Shown piece after piece: positions 23,671 through 36,444 of a stretch of DNA of 64,000 nucleotides (positions are counted from its first letter, which is position 1; every line of letters starts with the position of its first letter). A program made the position numbers and the translations under genes. The stretch spans positions 63,822,108-63,886,107 of the forward strand of contig OX393577.1 of NCBI GenBank assembly GCA_947652605.1. The letters are read 5' to 3'. The notes under the pieces are model-generated. The model was not told the DNA's origin. It did not search any database and saw nothing but the letters and a program-made list of their open reading frames with translations. The DNA comes from Elmis aenea (lineage: Eukaryota > Arthropoda > Insecta > Coleoptera > Elmidae).

Positions 23671-23893
23671 TCGGTACGATAACTGCACGAATAAATTATA
23701 ACCTTCAAATAATAACTGACAAAACGTCAAATCTTTTACTTAGTTACAACCAAATAAGTCGGTTGCATGGTAACAAAGTTACATGCAAAAATGCAAGTGG
23801 ATATTTAGTTAGGTACCTTTTTATCCGCTGTCATAACGACAAAACGTGACGTCATTATGGAGAATTTAACATATGAGTGTAGTTATCATATGT

Positions 23894-24112
23894 AATACCA
23901 CTAGTGGTGAAGATTTTTTTGAAAATGCTTTTGGGTTTCCGTGGAAACTTGTTCCAGTTGAAATATCACGAAAGCAAATTGCATCAAAAATACCCCGACA
24001 GCGCAGCTGGAGGGGTATTTTTAGATGAAATTTGCTCGAGTGATATTTTGGAACAAGTTTACATGGAAAACGGAAGTATTTTCTTAAAAAAATCTTTACC
24101 ACGAGTGGTATT
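23894..24112. mobile_element. Small hairpin MITE
   Basis: Ends AATACCACTAGTGGT and ACCACGAGTGGTATT are inverted. The arms continue through AAGATTTTTTT and TTTCCGTGGAAACTTGTTCC to a centre near CGACAGCGCAGCTGG. The mirrored frames on both strands (23904-24119 and 23866-24102) are by-products of the palindrome. Confidence 0.8.
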
Positions 24113-25345
24113 CGAATGAATATTCCGCGAATTAAAAAAATATATATATTTGTTAATTAATTTATTAAATCACAGATAGGTAAATAAGTTAGGTATTATA
24201 TTTATTTTAACAACAGTATTTTTTAATTAAACCAAGAAAAACGACCGCTTGTAGTCATTTTGACAAATTTAATTGACATTTTTATGTGTAACTAAGCGTA
24301 ACTAAGGAGGCCTACTGTGAAAAATAGACCTAGTCATGGTGTTTTCGCTGAGACACCTCAACTTGCGGTGTCTTCAGCGAGAGTCGTGTCTTATTGGCTG
24401 AATAGTATGTTTTGATTGGTTACTTATGTTATGAGTGGAATATTCAGTAAAATATTTTTTCAGAGACAAGCAATATCATTTTGCCATATAATTAACTTTA
24501 AAGGGTAGACTTCCGAAGTGAAATTTCCGTTGGTTGAGCTTGACCTTCTGTGTTTTACCAATTTAGAGCTAATAAGGTTATGCACTCCCAAAAGAGTGCT
24601 TAAAAACACGCAGTTGCGTAACGTTTTTACGACATTAATGAATATTTACTTAACAAATTAGCTGCTGTTAGTACCCATACGAAGCTGCAACGTTAGTGCG
24701 CATATTAATATGAAAACGAAGTCGGCAAGAAAACGTTTTATTCATCTTGCGAGCCACGCTTTTCATAAAAAGATCGTTTAGCATTGAAAGTAGCGCAAAT
24801 GAAATCCGCAACTAAAAGTTACCTAGCTTAACAAGGGCGTTTAATTTAAATGAAAAAATCACAAGCACCGTAATGAGCAACTCGGCTGAATGCGCCATTA
24901 AAAACGTAACTTTTGTGTTACATAATTCTCTGGAAATTCATAAAAATAAACGAAACAAAAAAAGCAGTTCCTGGAAACGATTAGCTTCAATTGAAAAGTT
25001 TCCTGGAGAACGATAATTACCCAAGTTGTGTATAAAACAAAAAAGAATTATTTCCTACAGCAGGCAAATGTTTAATTAGACAGCGAGGTACAGTTAAGAA
25101 AACAAGTTGCGCAAGAGAAATAACTATATATTTTAAAAGTTAAATCCACTTGGTATTAAAATGAAAGAAACACACGGTTGACACTTAATTATTCAGATAA
25201 TTAGCACTACTTAACGGAATTAAAAACTAGTGAGTGACAAGATCGGATAATTTATGAGCTTTTATTAGCAAGTACGGAAAATGGTTTTTAATCACGAACA
25301 CATGACGTTTTTTGAACTAAAATATTCAAATGTACGTCTTTAAAT
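24113..25345. other. No gene seen
   Basis: Unassigned sequence. One local hairpin at 24349-24380 (GCTGAGACACC opposite GGTGTCTTCAGC) stands out. Nothing else is supported. Confidence 0.4.
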
Positions 25346-26420
25346 CAGAGAGTCGAACCGGAACCGAACCGAAAACCGAAATTAACCGGTATTTTCAGCA
25401 GAACCGAAACCAGAACGAAAAACTGCAGAATTTAAAAACCGAAACCGTAACCGGAACGAAATTTTATTAACGGTTAATTTCGGTTAGAACGAAAAAATAT
25501 AATAACGGTTAATTTCGGTTACAGAAAGGTTCAATTTTTTTTTCGCTTCACCATTCTACACGAAAAGATCAGTTTTAAAAACTAAAAAAAGTTGTTTTTG
25601 TGATATGTAATTTTGCAATCCGGAATCAAGTAAAAAATTCCACAAGTTATAACTGTAAAAGTGATTGAGATATGTATTTTACTTCTTCGACCATGGGACA
25701 CTTTGTGTTAAAATTTTATTACGGTCTGGTCGGTTTCGTCCCTCGGCGGGGTTACCATACAACACGTGTCTCATCTATTGTAGCAATACAAAATATATTT
25801 CTGTTTTGGTTCATTTTTTTCTAAATTGTGAGAAAAAGTTTTAAAAGTTCATTGCTGTTTTGTACAGTGACAAATTCGTTCGTCCTTTGTGTCTAGTGAA
25901 TCAGTACCCAAGTGAAGAGTTAAAATTTCTAACGAAAGAAATTTAAAAAGTAAGTGTATATAATTAAATACTATTTTACTGTTAGCGTTACGTTTTTTTT
26001 TTTCTTTTAATTAATAATTGCTTCTACAGTAAAAGGTATTTATCTTTTGTATTTGCGGACATATATATTTATATTTCAATAATATTTCGTACTTACAAAA
26101 CCGCCAAAATTCTTTATTATTGTTATATAAATGTAAATAATTTTTGGATTATATTTTGTTTTCGTTTTTGTTTTTGTTAATAAACTTATTTAATCTTAAG
26201 TTCTTATATTTTATCAAATTCTAAAACTAAAAACGAAGAATAAATGAAATTGAATTAATGTTCAGACTTACTTTTAACATGTTGTTCAAGCCGGAACAGA
26301 AACTGAACCGGAACCGAACCGGAACCGAACAGGAACCGAACCGAAACTGAACCGGAATTTTCAGCCAAACCGGAACCGGAACGAAAAACATTTTCACGGA
26401 ACGTAACCGTAAACCGTAAA
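25346..26420. mobile_element. Element with AACCGGAACCGAACC arrays at both ends
   Basis: Two blocks rich in GGAACCGAACCG and related units lie at about 25352-25520 and 26290-26420. Unlike the other array-bearing elements here, the blocks are in the same orientation and share a module, ACCGG(T/A)ATTTTCAGC followed by GAACGAAAAAC. The interior has no transposase. An open frame across the right array (26227-26424, minus) is a by-product of the repeats. A hAT-derived origin is likely from the style, but I found no TSD. Confidence 0.5.
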
Positions 26421-26445
26421 ACATTCGAATTTGGTCTACCCTGTA
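26421..26445. repeat. Solo end of the 60.7-kb foldback family
   Basis: AAAACATTCGAATTTGG then TCTACCCTGTATA matches the right end of the element at 60672-61246. It is fused directly to the right AACCGG array with no left end nearby. Confidence 0.65.
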
Positions 26446-27097
26446 TATGTGTTAAAAAGTTCTGTACTTGAAAAGGTATTGAATGTTATCTCGGCCATGT
26501 AATTAACACGTACATGTGTAATAATTCGATGTTGACATAATTACATTAAATGCAGCTGTGTAAGTAGTAATAACGCGGAGCCAGCGGTTCGTGTATTTAC
26601 GTCCGCGCCATCCAAGATTGCTTCTAATGCAATATTGGCAAACGGAATGATTATTTCGTACGTTCCCGCACACTTACACAAATTAGATCACACTAAAAGT
26701 TATCAGACGAATAAGTGGCCGTAAATATTCCGACTAAATTCCATGTGAGGGTGATTCGGTAACACGTTCTGCCGTTTAGAACGTCATTTCGGAGTTATCT
26801 CAATAACTTTTCGTTTCCGCATACTTACACGGTTGTTCATATTCAGGTCTCGCTTCTCAGATCACTTACGATAATTAGTGATATGGTGATAAATCGATTT
26901 ACTGTCGAGTTTTCTCGTTTTTACGTCGTTCAGAAATATCTGTTCGAGAATTTTTCGGTTTGCCGTTAGTGAAAATATTGAGCGTTGTGACGTATTTTTT
27001 ATGGCAATCAACAGGGCTGCACAAGGGATTTTTTGATGCATTGTCGCTCGACATTAGACAATTTCACTAGCCCACAGCGTTTCAGTAACATGGATTC
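26446..27097. other. Apparently unique DNA
   Basis: No element ends, tandem repeats or long frames, and GC-richer than the flanks. This is candidate host intronic or regulatory DNA by exclusion only. Confidence 0.35.
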
Positions 27098-27117
27098 TAC
27101 CGGGTGTTAACCACCAG

Positions 27118-27839
27118 TAGGGATTGGAAAACCGGTTAACCGATAACCGGTTAACCGGAGCCTTTTTTCGATAACCGGTTATTCCATCTTAATTAACCGG
27201 TTAACTATTTTCGTTTAAATTTGGCGTCGTTTCAATCTGACAAGTTCAGTAGTAAGTAGATAATGCTGTTATTAGCAGGTTAAAATATCTTGAAATAGAC
27301 TATACAGCTGGTATAGTTTGTGGCAAGATATTATGCGGATTTCTGGTTTTGTAGCTAATTAACTGTTATCAGCTTAGGGAGGGTACTTCTAAGAATTGAC
27401 CTGTTTACACCTTCTGTCTACAAGTCTACATCAACATGGCAATAAGATCAGGACAAACAAGTTATTGTGGATAAAATATTCCTTGAATTCGGTTCTGTCC
27501 TACTAACGCCGTGTCAATAATCAAATTCTCATTAGTGTAGGAGGGGCTGTGGTGTAAGCTGCTTAATAAGTAAATGCATGTTATGTTGTTCTTTTTGTGA
27601 AGAATATTTTGTTTTTTGTTTCCTTAAATTTATTTTGATAAAAATTAAAAAAATTTTTGTTAAATGAAATATCTGACTTTTTTATGAGGGTATGTGCACC
27701 AAAAATATATCATTTTTAATCAAATCTACTGTTTTCCACGTTTAAAAAAATAACCGGTTAAGAACCGGTTAACCGGTTACTTGTCAAATTTTTCACCGAT
27801 AACCGGTTTTAAGATTTCCATCCGGTTTTCCAATCCCTA
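27118..27839. mobile_element. hAT-type MITE inside a mariner TIR
   Basis: Inverted termini TAGGGATTGGAAAACCGG and CCGGTTTTCCAATCCCTA carry a perfect 8 bp duplication, ACCACCAG (27110-27117, 27840-27847). Subterminal AACCGGTTAACCGG-type palindromes occur at both ends. No transposase. The insertion splits the left terminal repeat of the mariner-type element and so postdates it. Confidence 0.94.
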
Positions 27840-28143
27840 ACCACCAGCCATGAACATAGGGAATTAACATTGGTTTTAACTTTTTTTCGGATTCCTGCTC
27901 CCCAATTGAATTTATATTAAAATTAATTGTAACAATAGAAAGATAAAATTATTACGCATCATTTGAGACCATTAATAAGCTTAAATGTTTAATATTTAGT
28001 TTATAATTAATATTTTAAAATTGGATTAATTTTACAAATATAAGTAGCCATGACCGTCAATATGACATTGATTTTCATTAATTTTTGTTATTTTCTGTCA
28101 ATTTTTAAATCAGCGAGTTATTTCTTTAACGATTTGTATTAAA

Positions 28144-28985
28144 ATGAGTAATTACAATAACGAAGAAAGGTTTTTATGGTGAAAACTTTTTACAGCGGCG
28201 TATCTTTGCGGACAGTACGAGATTTATTTGCTGTACAATTTATTAATCGCCCAATACCATCTACAACCACGATACAAAAATATGTGCAAAAATTTGAAAA
28301 ATGCGGTAACATTTCCGTAGATACCGGCACCACAGGTGGTTAGTATATTCTATTTTATTAAAATTAAAACAAAAATTTTAAAAAGTAATATCACAGGAAA
28401 CCGAAAAATTAATGAAACTAGTTTTGTGGAAGAAAGAGTTTTAGGGATGATTAATATTGACCCTATGTCCAGTTTAGGGCAAATATCCCGCGAAGTGGAT
28501 TTGTATAGGACAGGGGTATTTAAAATTTTAAAAAAACACCGTTATCATCCCTAAAAATCGCAGTGTCACCAGGAAATTCTTCCTGCAGATCAAGGCTGTA
28601 GATTTTTTTTTGTGAGATAATGCAAGAACGCGCCAACAACGATCGCAGTTTTCTTTCATCAATCTGTTTTACCGACGAATCTACGTTTACTTTGAATAAT
28701 GAACCAAATGTTCAAAATAGCAGATACTGGGCACAGGAAAATCCACACTGCTTCATATCCACCAGATCTCCTGATTTAGCACCTTGTGACTTCTTTCTGT
28801 GGGGCCACCTTAAAAGTAGAATTTATAAAAAACGCCACCCAAATATTAATTCTTTGAGGAATGCAATAGTAGCAGAATGTGCTTTAATTAATAACAAACA
28901 GCTAGTCTCTGTGAGAAACGGTTTTTATAATAGATTGGGGTATTGTTTATGTAGGAATGGGAGGCTTTATGAGTATTTATTGTAA
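28144..28985 (+). pseudogene. IS630/Tc1/mariner transposase, internally deleted
   Basis: A start at 28176 gives FYSGVSLRTVRDLFAVQF then PIPSTTTIQKYVQKFEKCGN, the first helix-turn-helix of the family. A 61 bp intron (GT at 28336, AG at 28395-28396) restores the frame into GNRKINETSFVEERVLGM and SLGQISREVDLYRTGVFKIL, the second DNA-binding half. The catalytic domain begins at ICFTDESTFTLN, with the first Asp. The central part with the second Asp is missing: NPHCF joins directly to STRSPDLAPCDFFLWGHLKS, which holds the third acidic residue. Frameshifts occur near 28555-28620. This copy cannot be catalytic. An upstream ATG at 28144 is out of frame. Confidence 0.82.
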
Positions 28986-29466
28986 AATTTATTCTTTTAT
29001 ATTTTTTGTTATTGTTTTTAATTTTGTTGAAATTTAAGTAATAATAGTGTCGACTTTTGTAATTAATCTCCACAAAGATGCGCCACTATAATGCTGTAAA
29101 AAGTTTTCACCATTAAAACTCTTCCTCTATTATAGTATTTTTTTCTTCATTTTAATCAAAATCGTTAAAGAAATAACTCGCTGATTTAAAAATTGACAGA
29201 TAATAACAAAAATTAATGAAAACAAATGTCAGATTGACAGTCATGGCTACTTATATTTGTAAAATTAATCCAATTTTAAAATATTAATTATAAACTAAAT
29301 ATTAAACATTTAAGCTTATTAATGGTCTCAAATGATGCGTAATAATTTTATCTTTCTATTGTTACCATTAATTTTAATATAAATTCAATTGGGGAGCAGG
29401 AATCCGAAAAAATGTTAAAACCAATGTTAATTCCCTATGTTCACGGCTGGTGGTTAACACCCGGTA

Positions 29467-30363
29467 TAGTATTTTTTTAGCTGAATTCAAATATACAAGT
29501 AACCTGTTATTAAAAGTAATTAAATTTTTTTGAGGATAACTTTTTTTTTACCCTTTAAAGTTGTTGTTGGTCCCATGAGAATTGGTCCAAGGAAGTAAAA
29601 ACAAAATTATTCAAACATGTGTAATATATTTGCTTTAAAAAGCCACTTTGTTCTTGTCGAGAACCTTTGATAGTTTTACTATTTTATTATGCAAGGGATG
29701 AAATTGGATAAAAAGCTGAGCGAACTAAGTATTGGTAAACCGTAAAAATACATCTTACCACTGATATATTTCGACCTCTACAACTTTTTTTTTATTCGAC
29801 TACAGCCACTTTTTCAACCCCATTCCGATTATCTGACGTTAAGAGTATTTTTTGTTACACTATTCACGATTCCTGTTGACACATTTTAATGCATTTTCCA
29901 TTAGCTCACTCCGGTCGAGTAAAAAAGGGAATCCGTTTTTCCCCGTCCATTTTAGCTGAATTGATAACAACACCTAACGTTCGCTTGTTTTTATAACATT
30001 TTTAATCTTATCCCTGCGAGTGGGTCTGCCTATTCAGTCCCATTTTATTCGACATTCGTATTGAAGTAAGTGGTTGTCCAGGAAGGGTTGCGTCTCCCCC
30101 AAGAGAATCCGGAGAATGCACGAGTTGGAAACTCAATAAGACGGCGAGAACCGTGTTTGAAATCACATTTGGATGTCGCGGTTGAGTCGCGGTTACGTTA
30201 ACGACATCTGCACGATCGCTACATTTAGAACGGTCCTAGTTAAAATGTCACCGCAACATATGGGATTCTTTTAATAAAAATTTTAGTTATTTCCTACAGC
30301 AAAATGAATATAGTATAAAATCGAAACTATCATGTAAGCTTGAGTTAGTTCACTTACAGGGCA
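29467..30363. other. No gene seen
   Basis: Apparently unique DNA, less AT-rich between 29990 and 30250. No element ends or convincing frames. Confidence 0.4.
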
Positions 30364-30365
30364 TA

Positions 30366-30545
30366 CGAGGTGGTATCAGAAAGTTCCTAGACTGGACCTT
30401 AAAACAATTCCTTAACTTTTTTTCAAATTGCCGCCACTCCCTTCAAAATAATCTCCTTGGAAGCATATACATCGATACCAGCGCCTCAGAAGCGTCGGCA
30501 AAATCCTCCTTCTAGAGGCTGTCTAACACTGCCTGCGTTTATGTT
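30366..30545 (-). pseudogene. Mariner-like transposase, C-terminal fragment
   Basis: Minus-strand reading gives EDFADA, then ...RWYRCMYACIEKEGDYFEG across frames, the typical C-terminus of SETMAR/Mos1-type mariner transposases (W..C....GDYFEG). The outer end CGAGGTGGTATCAGAAAGTT after TA resembles a mariner terminal repeat. The rest of the element is absent. The LINE fragment starts about 90 bp further on. Confidence 0.6.
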
Positions 30546-30635
30546 TATGTTTTTTTTTTCTTTCTAGAAAGACAGGTACATCAAATGTTATTCATCTTCG
30601 CTTCAAAAATTAACTAATTGATTATGTCATTAGCA

Positions 30636-31190
30636 GGTTCATCGAATAATAAATGATATAGAGAAGTATTTAGAAGAAAAGAAAATTTGTTCGGCAACAT
30701 TCCTCGATGTTGCTAAAGCATTTGACAAATTCTGGCATAAAGGATTACTAATGAAATTAAAGAAAATGCTTTCTGTTGAATATAGTCAGCTCCTGGAGTC
30801 ATATCTATCTCAGCGAACGTTTAAGGTCAAAATGGAAAACGAATACTCAGAACTTGGGTTTATAAGAGCAGGTGTACCTCAAAGAAATGTCCTCGGACCG
30901 GTATTGTACCCCTGCTGTATACACATGACATTCCAGAAACACAAAACGTAAAACTCGTCACATTTGCTGACGACACCGCAGTTCTAACTACAGGAGCAAC
31001 CATAGAAGAAACAACAGAAAATCTCCAAAGCGCAATTAATAAAATATATCCATGGCATATAAAAATTAATGAAGAAAAATCTGTTCACGTTAATTTCACC
31101 AACAAAAGAATAAACTACCTACCCACCAGTGTATATAAATAATAATATAATCCCTTGCCAAAAAAATTCCTATTACATGAAATATAATTT
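30636..31190 (+). pseudogene. jockey-like LINE reverse transcriptase fragment
   Basis: Successive frames give KKICSATFLDVAKAFDKFWH (RT motif A with its Asp), SQLLESYLSQRTFKVKMENE, RAGVPQRNVLGPVLY (motif B, with QRN for the usual QGS) and VTFADDTAVLTTGATIEE (motif C). Then comes KINEEKSVHVNFTNKRINY from the thumb region. This order is typical of jockey-clade LINEs. Single-base indels near 30900 and a stop at 31141 disable it. Endonuclease and 3' tail are missing. It resembles the fuller relative at 35336-36440 but is a different subfamily. Confidence 0.82.
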
Positions 31191-34100
31191 GCCTATTTTT
31201 GCGGGAATCTTTTTTTATAGTAGAAGAGAAGCGATTTTTTAAAAATCGCAATGACTTCATTTATCTGTGGTTTTACAACACAATTTGCTGTTCGTATAAA
31301 CGACGAATTCATCCCAAGTTTTTATCGACCTTTCGTCTGCTGCCAACGTCACTCCCGGTGCTATTTGTTTATTTTGTCCTAGCTGAGCCAAGCTCGACTT
31401 TTCAACGAAAACCATTCTTTTTAATATTTGCATACAGACAACCTAAGCAGTTTACGTTCCGTCCTCTCCTTACATTTATTCTAGAGTCCTCTACAGGTAC
31501 GTTGGTTGATTTAATGTATGCCACAGGAATTAGAAATGAAATATAAATTTACCTCTAGGCTATGTATCTCGTAAGAAAAATCATTGATTTGCTTACAAAT
31601 TGTTTTATTGAAGGATGTTTTTTTTCTGAATCGTTAATTGTATTTCATAAATATTAACGTTTAATTTCTTATCAATCTATTTATTTATTGCGTGTTATTG
31701 AAAATTAATTTGATGATTTGCATATATTTTCCATTAAATAATGTAAAGTGTTGTTGCGTACCTGAGATTAGATTAGAAGAAACAGAAAACATATTCGTTT
31801 AAATGTTTTTGTAACTATGTATATATTGTAATTTATATCACCTCGTTATCTTAACTTCGTCACACTGCACTTATTATTATTATAATGTTTCTGAAACTGG
31901 TTTTGATACATTGTCGAAAATTATTAGATATTTGTCAGCTGCTGTTGAAAAAATTAAAATTATGTAGCACTACATGAATTTAGTTACAATCTTAATTTTA
32001 TTGAAATATTGAACTTGTTACTTTTTCTTGCAAGCTTTTTGAAGCTTAGATTAAAACTCCAAAACTTCGATGGCTTTTTATTAAAGCTTCTGATAGTAAT
32101 CCAGTTTTAAATAAATTTAAGGTGTTCCAGTGTTTTTAGGATATTTTAATAACTTTTAAGAACATGCACATTTCCAGTTTGAATTTTAACTAAAGAATAA
32201 AATTACTTGCTGATTTAACCATCGTTTTATCTCCACCGGTTTCGGGGATTTTTGTTTTTCATTGATTTAAACATCCTGTATAAAAATATAAGACTAATAT
32301 TCCAGTGTGATAGGCCAACTAATACAATTGGCTTTCCATAAACGATTTTACAATTTTTATTTTATTTTGGCACAAATATAAAATTACTTGTAACATCGCC
32401 AACTTAACAAGCAAAAGTTACATCGATCGGTTCCGATTTTACCATCCCGTTGTTAGTTTAATACCCCTTTTTAAATATATATACAACTTTTACTTGTATA
32501 TTTATGAGACAAAAACAACAGGAATATATGAGAATGTTAAGAATAAACGAGGCAAGAAAAATAACCGCATTATTCAAGAGTTTACCGAGGCGAAGCGATG
32601 CTGACATCGTTTTTGCTTTAGGCCAGTCGCACATTCCTTGTAGGTGGTAGTGGAGGAAAACCTTGGAACGAATTTTTCTACCTAGGAACGCGAGTAATTT
32701 CCAGAGAGAATTTTCCTCATCCGTGTGCGAGCTAATAAAGTGAATTTTAACTTGGCAAAGTTTTGTTTTACTGCGCTGACTATCGTAATTATGTGTTTTA
32801 TGTACAGATAATAAAACAATGATGGTTTATTGGGCTCCGTCGCTACAAACATTGTTGATTATTGCTTGAAGCGGAGAGGCTAACGGTTTACCTGCAGCGC
32901 GCTGTGGGGTGGCGGATTTGCTCGTTTTTTTCACCAAGTTTCACTGTACTGAATGTGTTGGTTGTATAACATAGCCCTAGGAAGCTAATGAAACAAGACA
33001 ACGCAATGATAGTTAGTCGAGCATCTAGCGTGTTTCTGACTTCTAACGTTTCATATAAACGAAATGAAAGCACAGTTGATGTATAATTGCATGCAGCGTG
33101 CTGCAAAACGCTAAAACAAATGAATGTAATCAGTTTTATTATGACAATTAAAATAATAAATTTTATTAACTTATTTCGCTAATGGGACTTTTTGCCTAGT
33201 TGTGTAATTTTCTTAGCCCTAAAAAGTTAATAATGCAGAGCGTTAGTTTGTGATGGTTTTTCCTTGCAATTGTTTGTGGAAATTCGCCGAAAAATGCAGC
33301 CGTTCAAGAGTTTTAAATTATACGCGTTAAAAGATTGCTAACAAATATTATTCTTAGCAGAAAAACTTATTTTTCGAACGCCCTAGAACGTTATGTTGCA
33401 AAACCGAAAGGTAAACTTTAAAAAAATTATGCAAGAAATGACAATTTGACGTACGTAGAGCCATGGAATGACTATGCTCCGGCACACAGTACATTTCATC
33501 AAACATAATTACATATAAAACCATGACAACAAAGCAGCTTGTTTTAGCTATAATAAAAATATAAATAAAACGAAATGCAACCAAAATGGTTAGCACTATA
33601 GTGACCTCGGAATCTCTACAACGAGAGCGTAATTAAACTTCGAAGTTTTTTTTTACTCAGTTTACTGCTAAACGTTTGTCAGTGTTAAAAAATACAGCCT
33701 AGATTTTCTTATCTGTTGATTTATTTTGGGCTGAAACATTCTTTTTTTATAAGCGTCCCTGCAGGATTTTCCCAATTACCAGGTTACCTATATCACACAA
33801 ACCCTTTGAACGTCTTACAACGCATTCTACCCCAGGATTTGCTGTAACTGATTACGTGAACCACAAGGGACCTTTATCAGAGTAGGTGCTGCTAAGACAA
33901 AATCCACAAGGAGTGTTTAGAAGCACGCCGCCAGTACTAAAAGCAGTTGGGATTTGAATCCGTTATATATTTATTATCGGTGCTCACTATTGCGTACCTA
34001 CAGATTAAATAGCTTTGTTGTTAAAGTACGCATCAATGAACATTTGTTATTGTAACTTGTCAACGTTTTAAGTTTAAAGAAAAGGTACATCCAACAATAC

Positions 34101-35335
34101 CAGACCACATAAAAGCTCTTTAAAACTCTTTTTAACATTTTTTGATAGAGTGTATAATTTATCAGGAAGAATCTCGTATATGTAATTGCTTTACAACTCG
34201 TGTTATGTAGCTTACTTTTTTACGATCACATAATACATTACATACGATTTTAACGGCTTTTTGGCTAATTACGTTGTCTTGTCAATTTTGACTTAAGCCT
34301 ACTTTGACATTTCTAGACAAGTGTGCGTTTTGCTTACTCACTTACTAGACATGCAGGAAGTGTTTGACGTGAGTCTACTTTGATGACTTCTTTAAAAAAA
34401 CTGTGCTTTTTGCTAACCGTGCGTAAGGACCCACTTTCTATGCATGCAGGCTGTACGGTAAGAGTTATTTACATAAGTGATCGTAGAAAAACTTTATTTA
34501 TCGCTCTTTGTAGATCGTTAAGGCGGTGATTAATCATTTAAAAATCAGTTAAGAAGTAGAAAGATTTGTAATTCTAACATTTTCAATAAATTATTCGAAT
34601 CGGTAACGTGTAACACATTTAAATGTCAAATGACTTTTGCCTTGCCCTGTATATAAGTCTGTAGTACTTATACGTACTTGTGAATTTAATTTGCCCGAAG
34701 TAAATTAACAAATATAAAAATAAAGGAGCCCTAGAGGATCATTCCATTTAATTTGTCGTTTAAAAGGAAGTGCCAATTTGTTTGAAACGAAAATTCCATA
34801 AATTCAACTCAAATTACCGGGGCTTGTTTAAAACCGTACCGTTAACATAACTTAAACTGTTAAACAGTTGCGTTTAGTGGTAACTCAATTTGCGAACCTC
34901 TGCAAAAGTATTAAAAGCGGCTTACATCCAGAGAAAAACGAACGGCGTTGCGGCTCAGAACGCAAAAAAGGCGTAATGCCTGATATTTATGCGGAGAGTA
35001 ACCAAACTCCGTTAATGTGACTGAAAAAAAAAAAACCGGCGGAAAATTTTACTGCTGCGAGTTATATTAGTTAATTAGTAAATTAAGTTAAGCGTGTTAA
35101 ATTACCCTAAGTTGATTGCGTGAAAAAATAGCGAGGAGGTTGATACATTATTGTGGGGTTTACAATTAAAAACAAATTGGTCATAAGTGACTTGGGATTT
35201 TGGTAATTAAACAAAGTAAATATTGCTATTTCGATTTATACAATAGTTGTGACTTAGGGGCTACTTTAATAGACTTGTCAGTTTATTTATACAGAGTGTT
35301 TAGTAGATTTGAATTTCAAAAACATTTAGAAACCA
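31191..35335. other. Long stretch without supported gene
   Basis: The largest gap in the window. A 115-codon frame at 31199-31546 has aromatic- and Leu-rich composition and no recognisable domain, so I treat it as chance. 32530-33110 and 34900-35050 are GC-richer and look unique. ORFs at 32888-33106 and 33354-33596 (minus) are unsupported. No element ends with partners were found. Confidence 0.35.
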
Positions 35336-36440
35336 TTGAAGTGGCGTAATAAGACCTACACTACAAAACTCAATTTTAAATGTAAAATCAAAAAACAGAT
35401 GCCTTATAACATCTACGAAGTACTAAAATCTTACATTAGCGAGAGACACTTCCAGGTAAGACAACAAGATATTTACACTGACCTCCACCCGATCTATAGT
35501 GGAGTCCCGCAAGGCAGCATCTTGGGGCCAACCTTGTACCAACTATACACCGCGGACTTGCCTTTGTCGCCAAATACTAAAACTGCAACCTTTGCAGACG
35601 ATACGGCCGTAATGGCGTCAGATAAAGATGCAAAAATAGTAACGAAGCACCTACAGCAACATCTAAATAAAATTCAACATTGGTGTAGACGATTGAGAAT
35701 CAAACTGAATGAACAAAAGTCCGTACAAATTACATTCACCCTAAAAAGAGACAGCTGCCAACCAGTCAATATGAATGGTAAGGAACTACCACAGGCAGAA
35801 TCAGTTAAGTACCTGGGAATGCACTTCGACCGACGCATGCACTGGAGGACACATATATGGCAGAAAAGGAAGCAGCTAGGAATAAAACTAAGCAAAATGT
35901 ACTGGTTACTAGGAAGAAATTCAAAACTTTCATTAGAAAATAAATTGCTCATCTACAAGTGCGTGCTTAAACCGGTCTGGACCCCACGGCCTGCAGTTGT
36001 GGGGTACAGCCGCTAACTCTAACATCGATATCCTAGAAAGGTTTCAGGCCAAAGTGTTGCGAATGCTAGTGGACGCCCCCATGGTTTGTTACGAACGAAA
36101 TAATAAGACAGGACTTACAAATAGTGCCAGTAAAAGAAGAAATCAAAAAGTACTGCAAAAGATACATGGACAGGCTTAGTCAGCATCCCAACCACCTGGC
36201 CGCGAACCTGATCAATGAAGGGACAGACAAGCGAAGACTAAAGCGCTGGAGAACAGCAGACTTAATAGAACGTTATGAGTAGTAGATAAGTACATAGCAA
36301 TAAGTTCTTATGTTTATTGAAGGAGTGGGTGCCACTGGGCAGCCACTTACATGTCTCTCTGTTACGTTATTTTAATTGTGTCAATGTCAAAGGATTTGTT
36401 TATTGTCTTCGGACAGATGGCAAATGTTCTGGGACAAAAA
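35336..36440 (+). pseudogene. jockey-like LINE, 3' half
   Basis: A 226-codon frame (35336-36016) covers the RT palm and thumb: SYISERHFQVRQQDIYTDL, SGVPQGSILGPTLYQLY (motif B), TATFADDTAVMASD (motif C), KLNEQKSVQITFT and VKYLGMHFDRRMHW. A frameshift near 35990 leads to LQLWGTAANSNIDILERFQ and KVLRMLVDAP. Another leads to HPNHLAANLIN and RRLKRWRTADLIERYE, the conserved jockey C-terminus ending near 36282. A 3' untranslated region with GGAGTGGGTGCCACTGGGCA and an A-run at 36428-36441 follows. The 5' end is truncated in the RT finger region. The protein would copy LINE RNA at nicked chromosomal targets. Confidence 0.87.
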
Positions 36441-36444
36441 AAAA

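Larger units (their letters stand above)
27100..29464 (+). mobile_element. Tc1/mariner-superfamily element with long TIRs
   Basis: Termini CCGGGTGTTAACCACCAG and CTGGTGGTTAACACCCGG are flanked by TA on both sides (27098-27099, 29465-29466). After removal of a hAT MITE from the left end, the inverted repeats extend about 330 bp. Landmarks are CCATGAACATAGGGAATTAA, AAGCTTAAATGTTTAATATT and CAGCGAGTTATTTC. A truncated transposase gene lies between them. The left repeat even overlaps the start of the gene (GGTGAAAACTTTTTACAGC recurs inverted at about 29100). Without the MITE the element is about 1.63 kb. Confidence 0.9.

Noticed and set aside
26227..26424. Minus-strand frame rich in Val, Pro, Phe and Arg repeats.
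   Set aside because: It is the translation of the GGAACCGAACC array and has no independent support.
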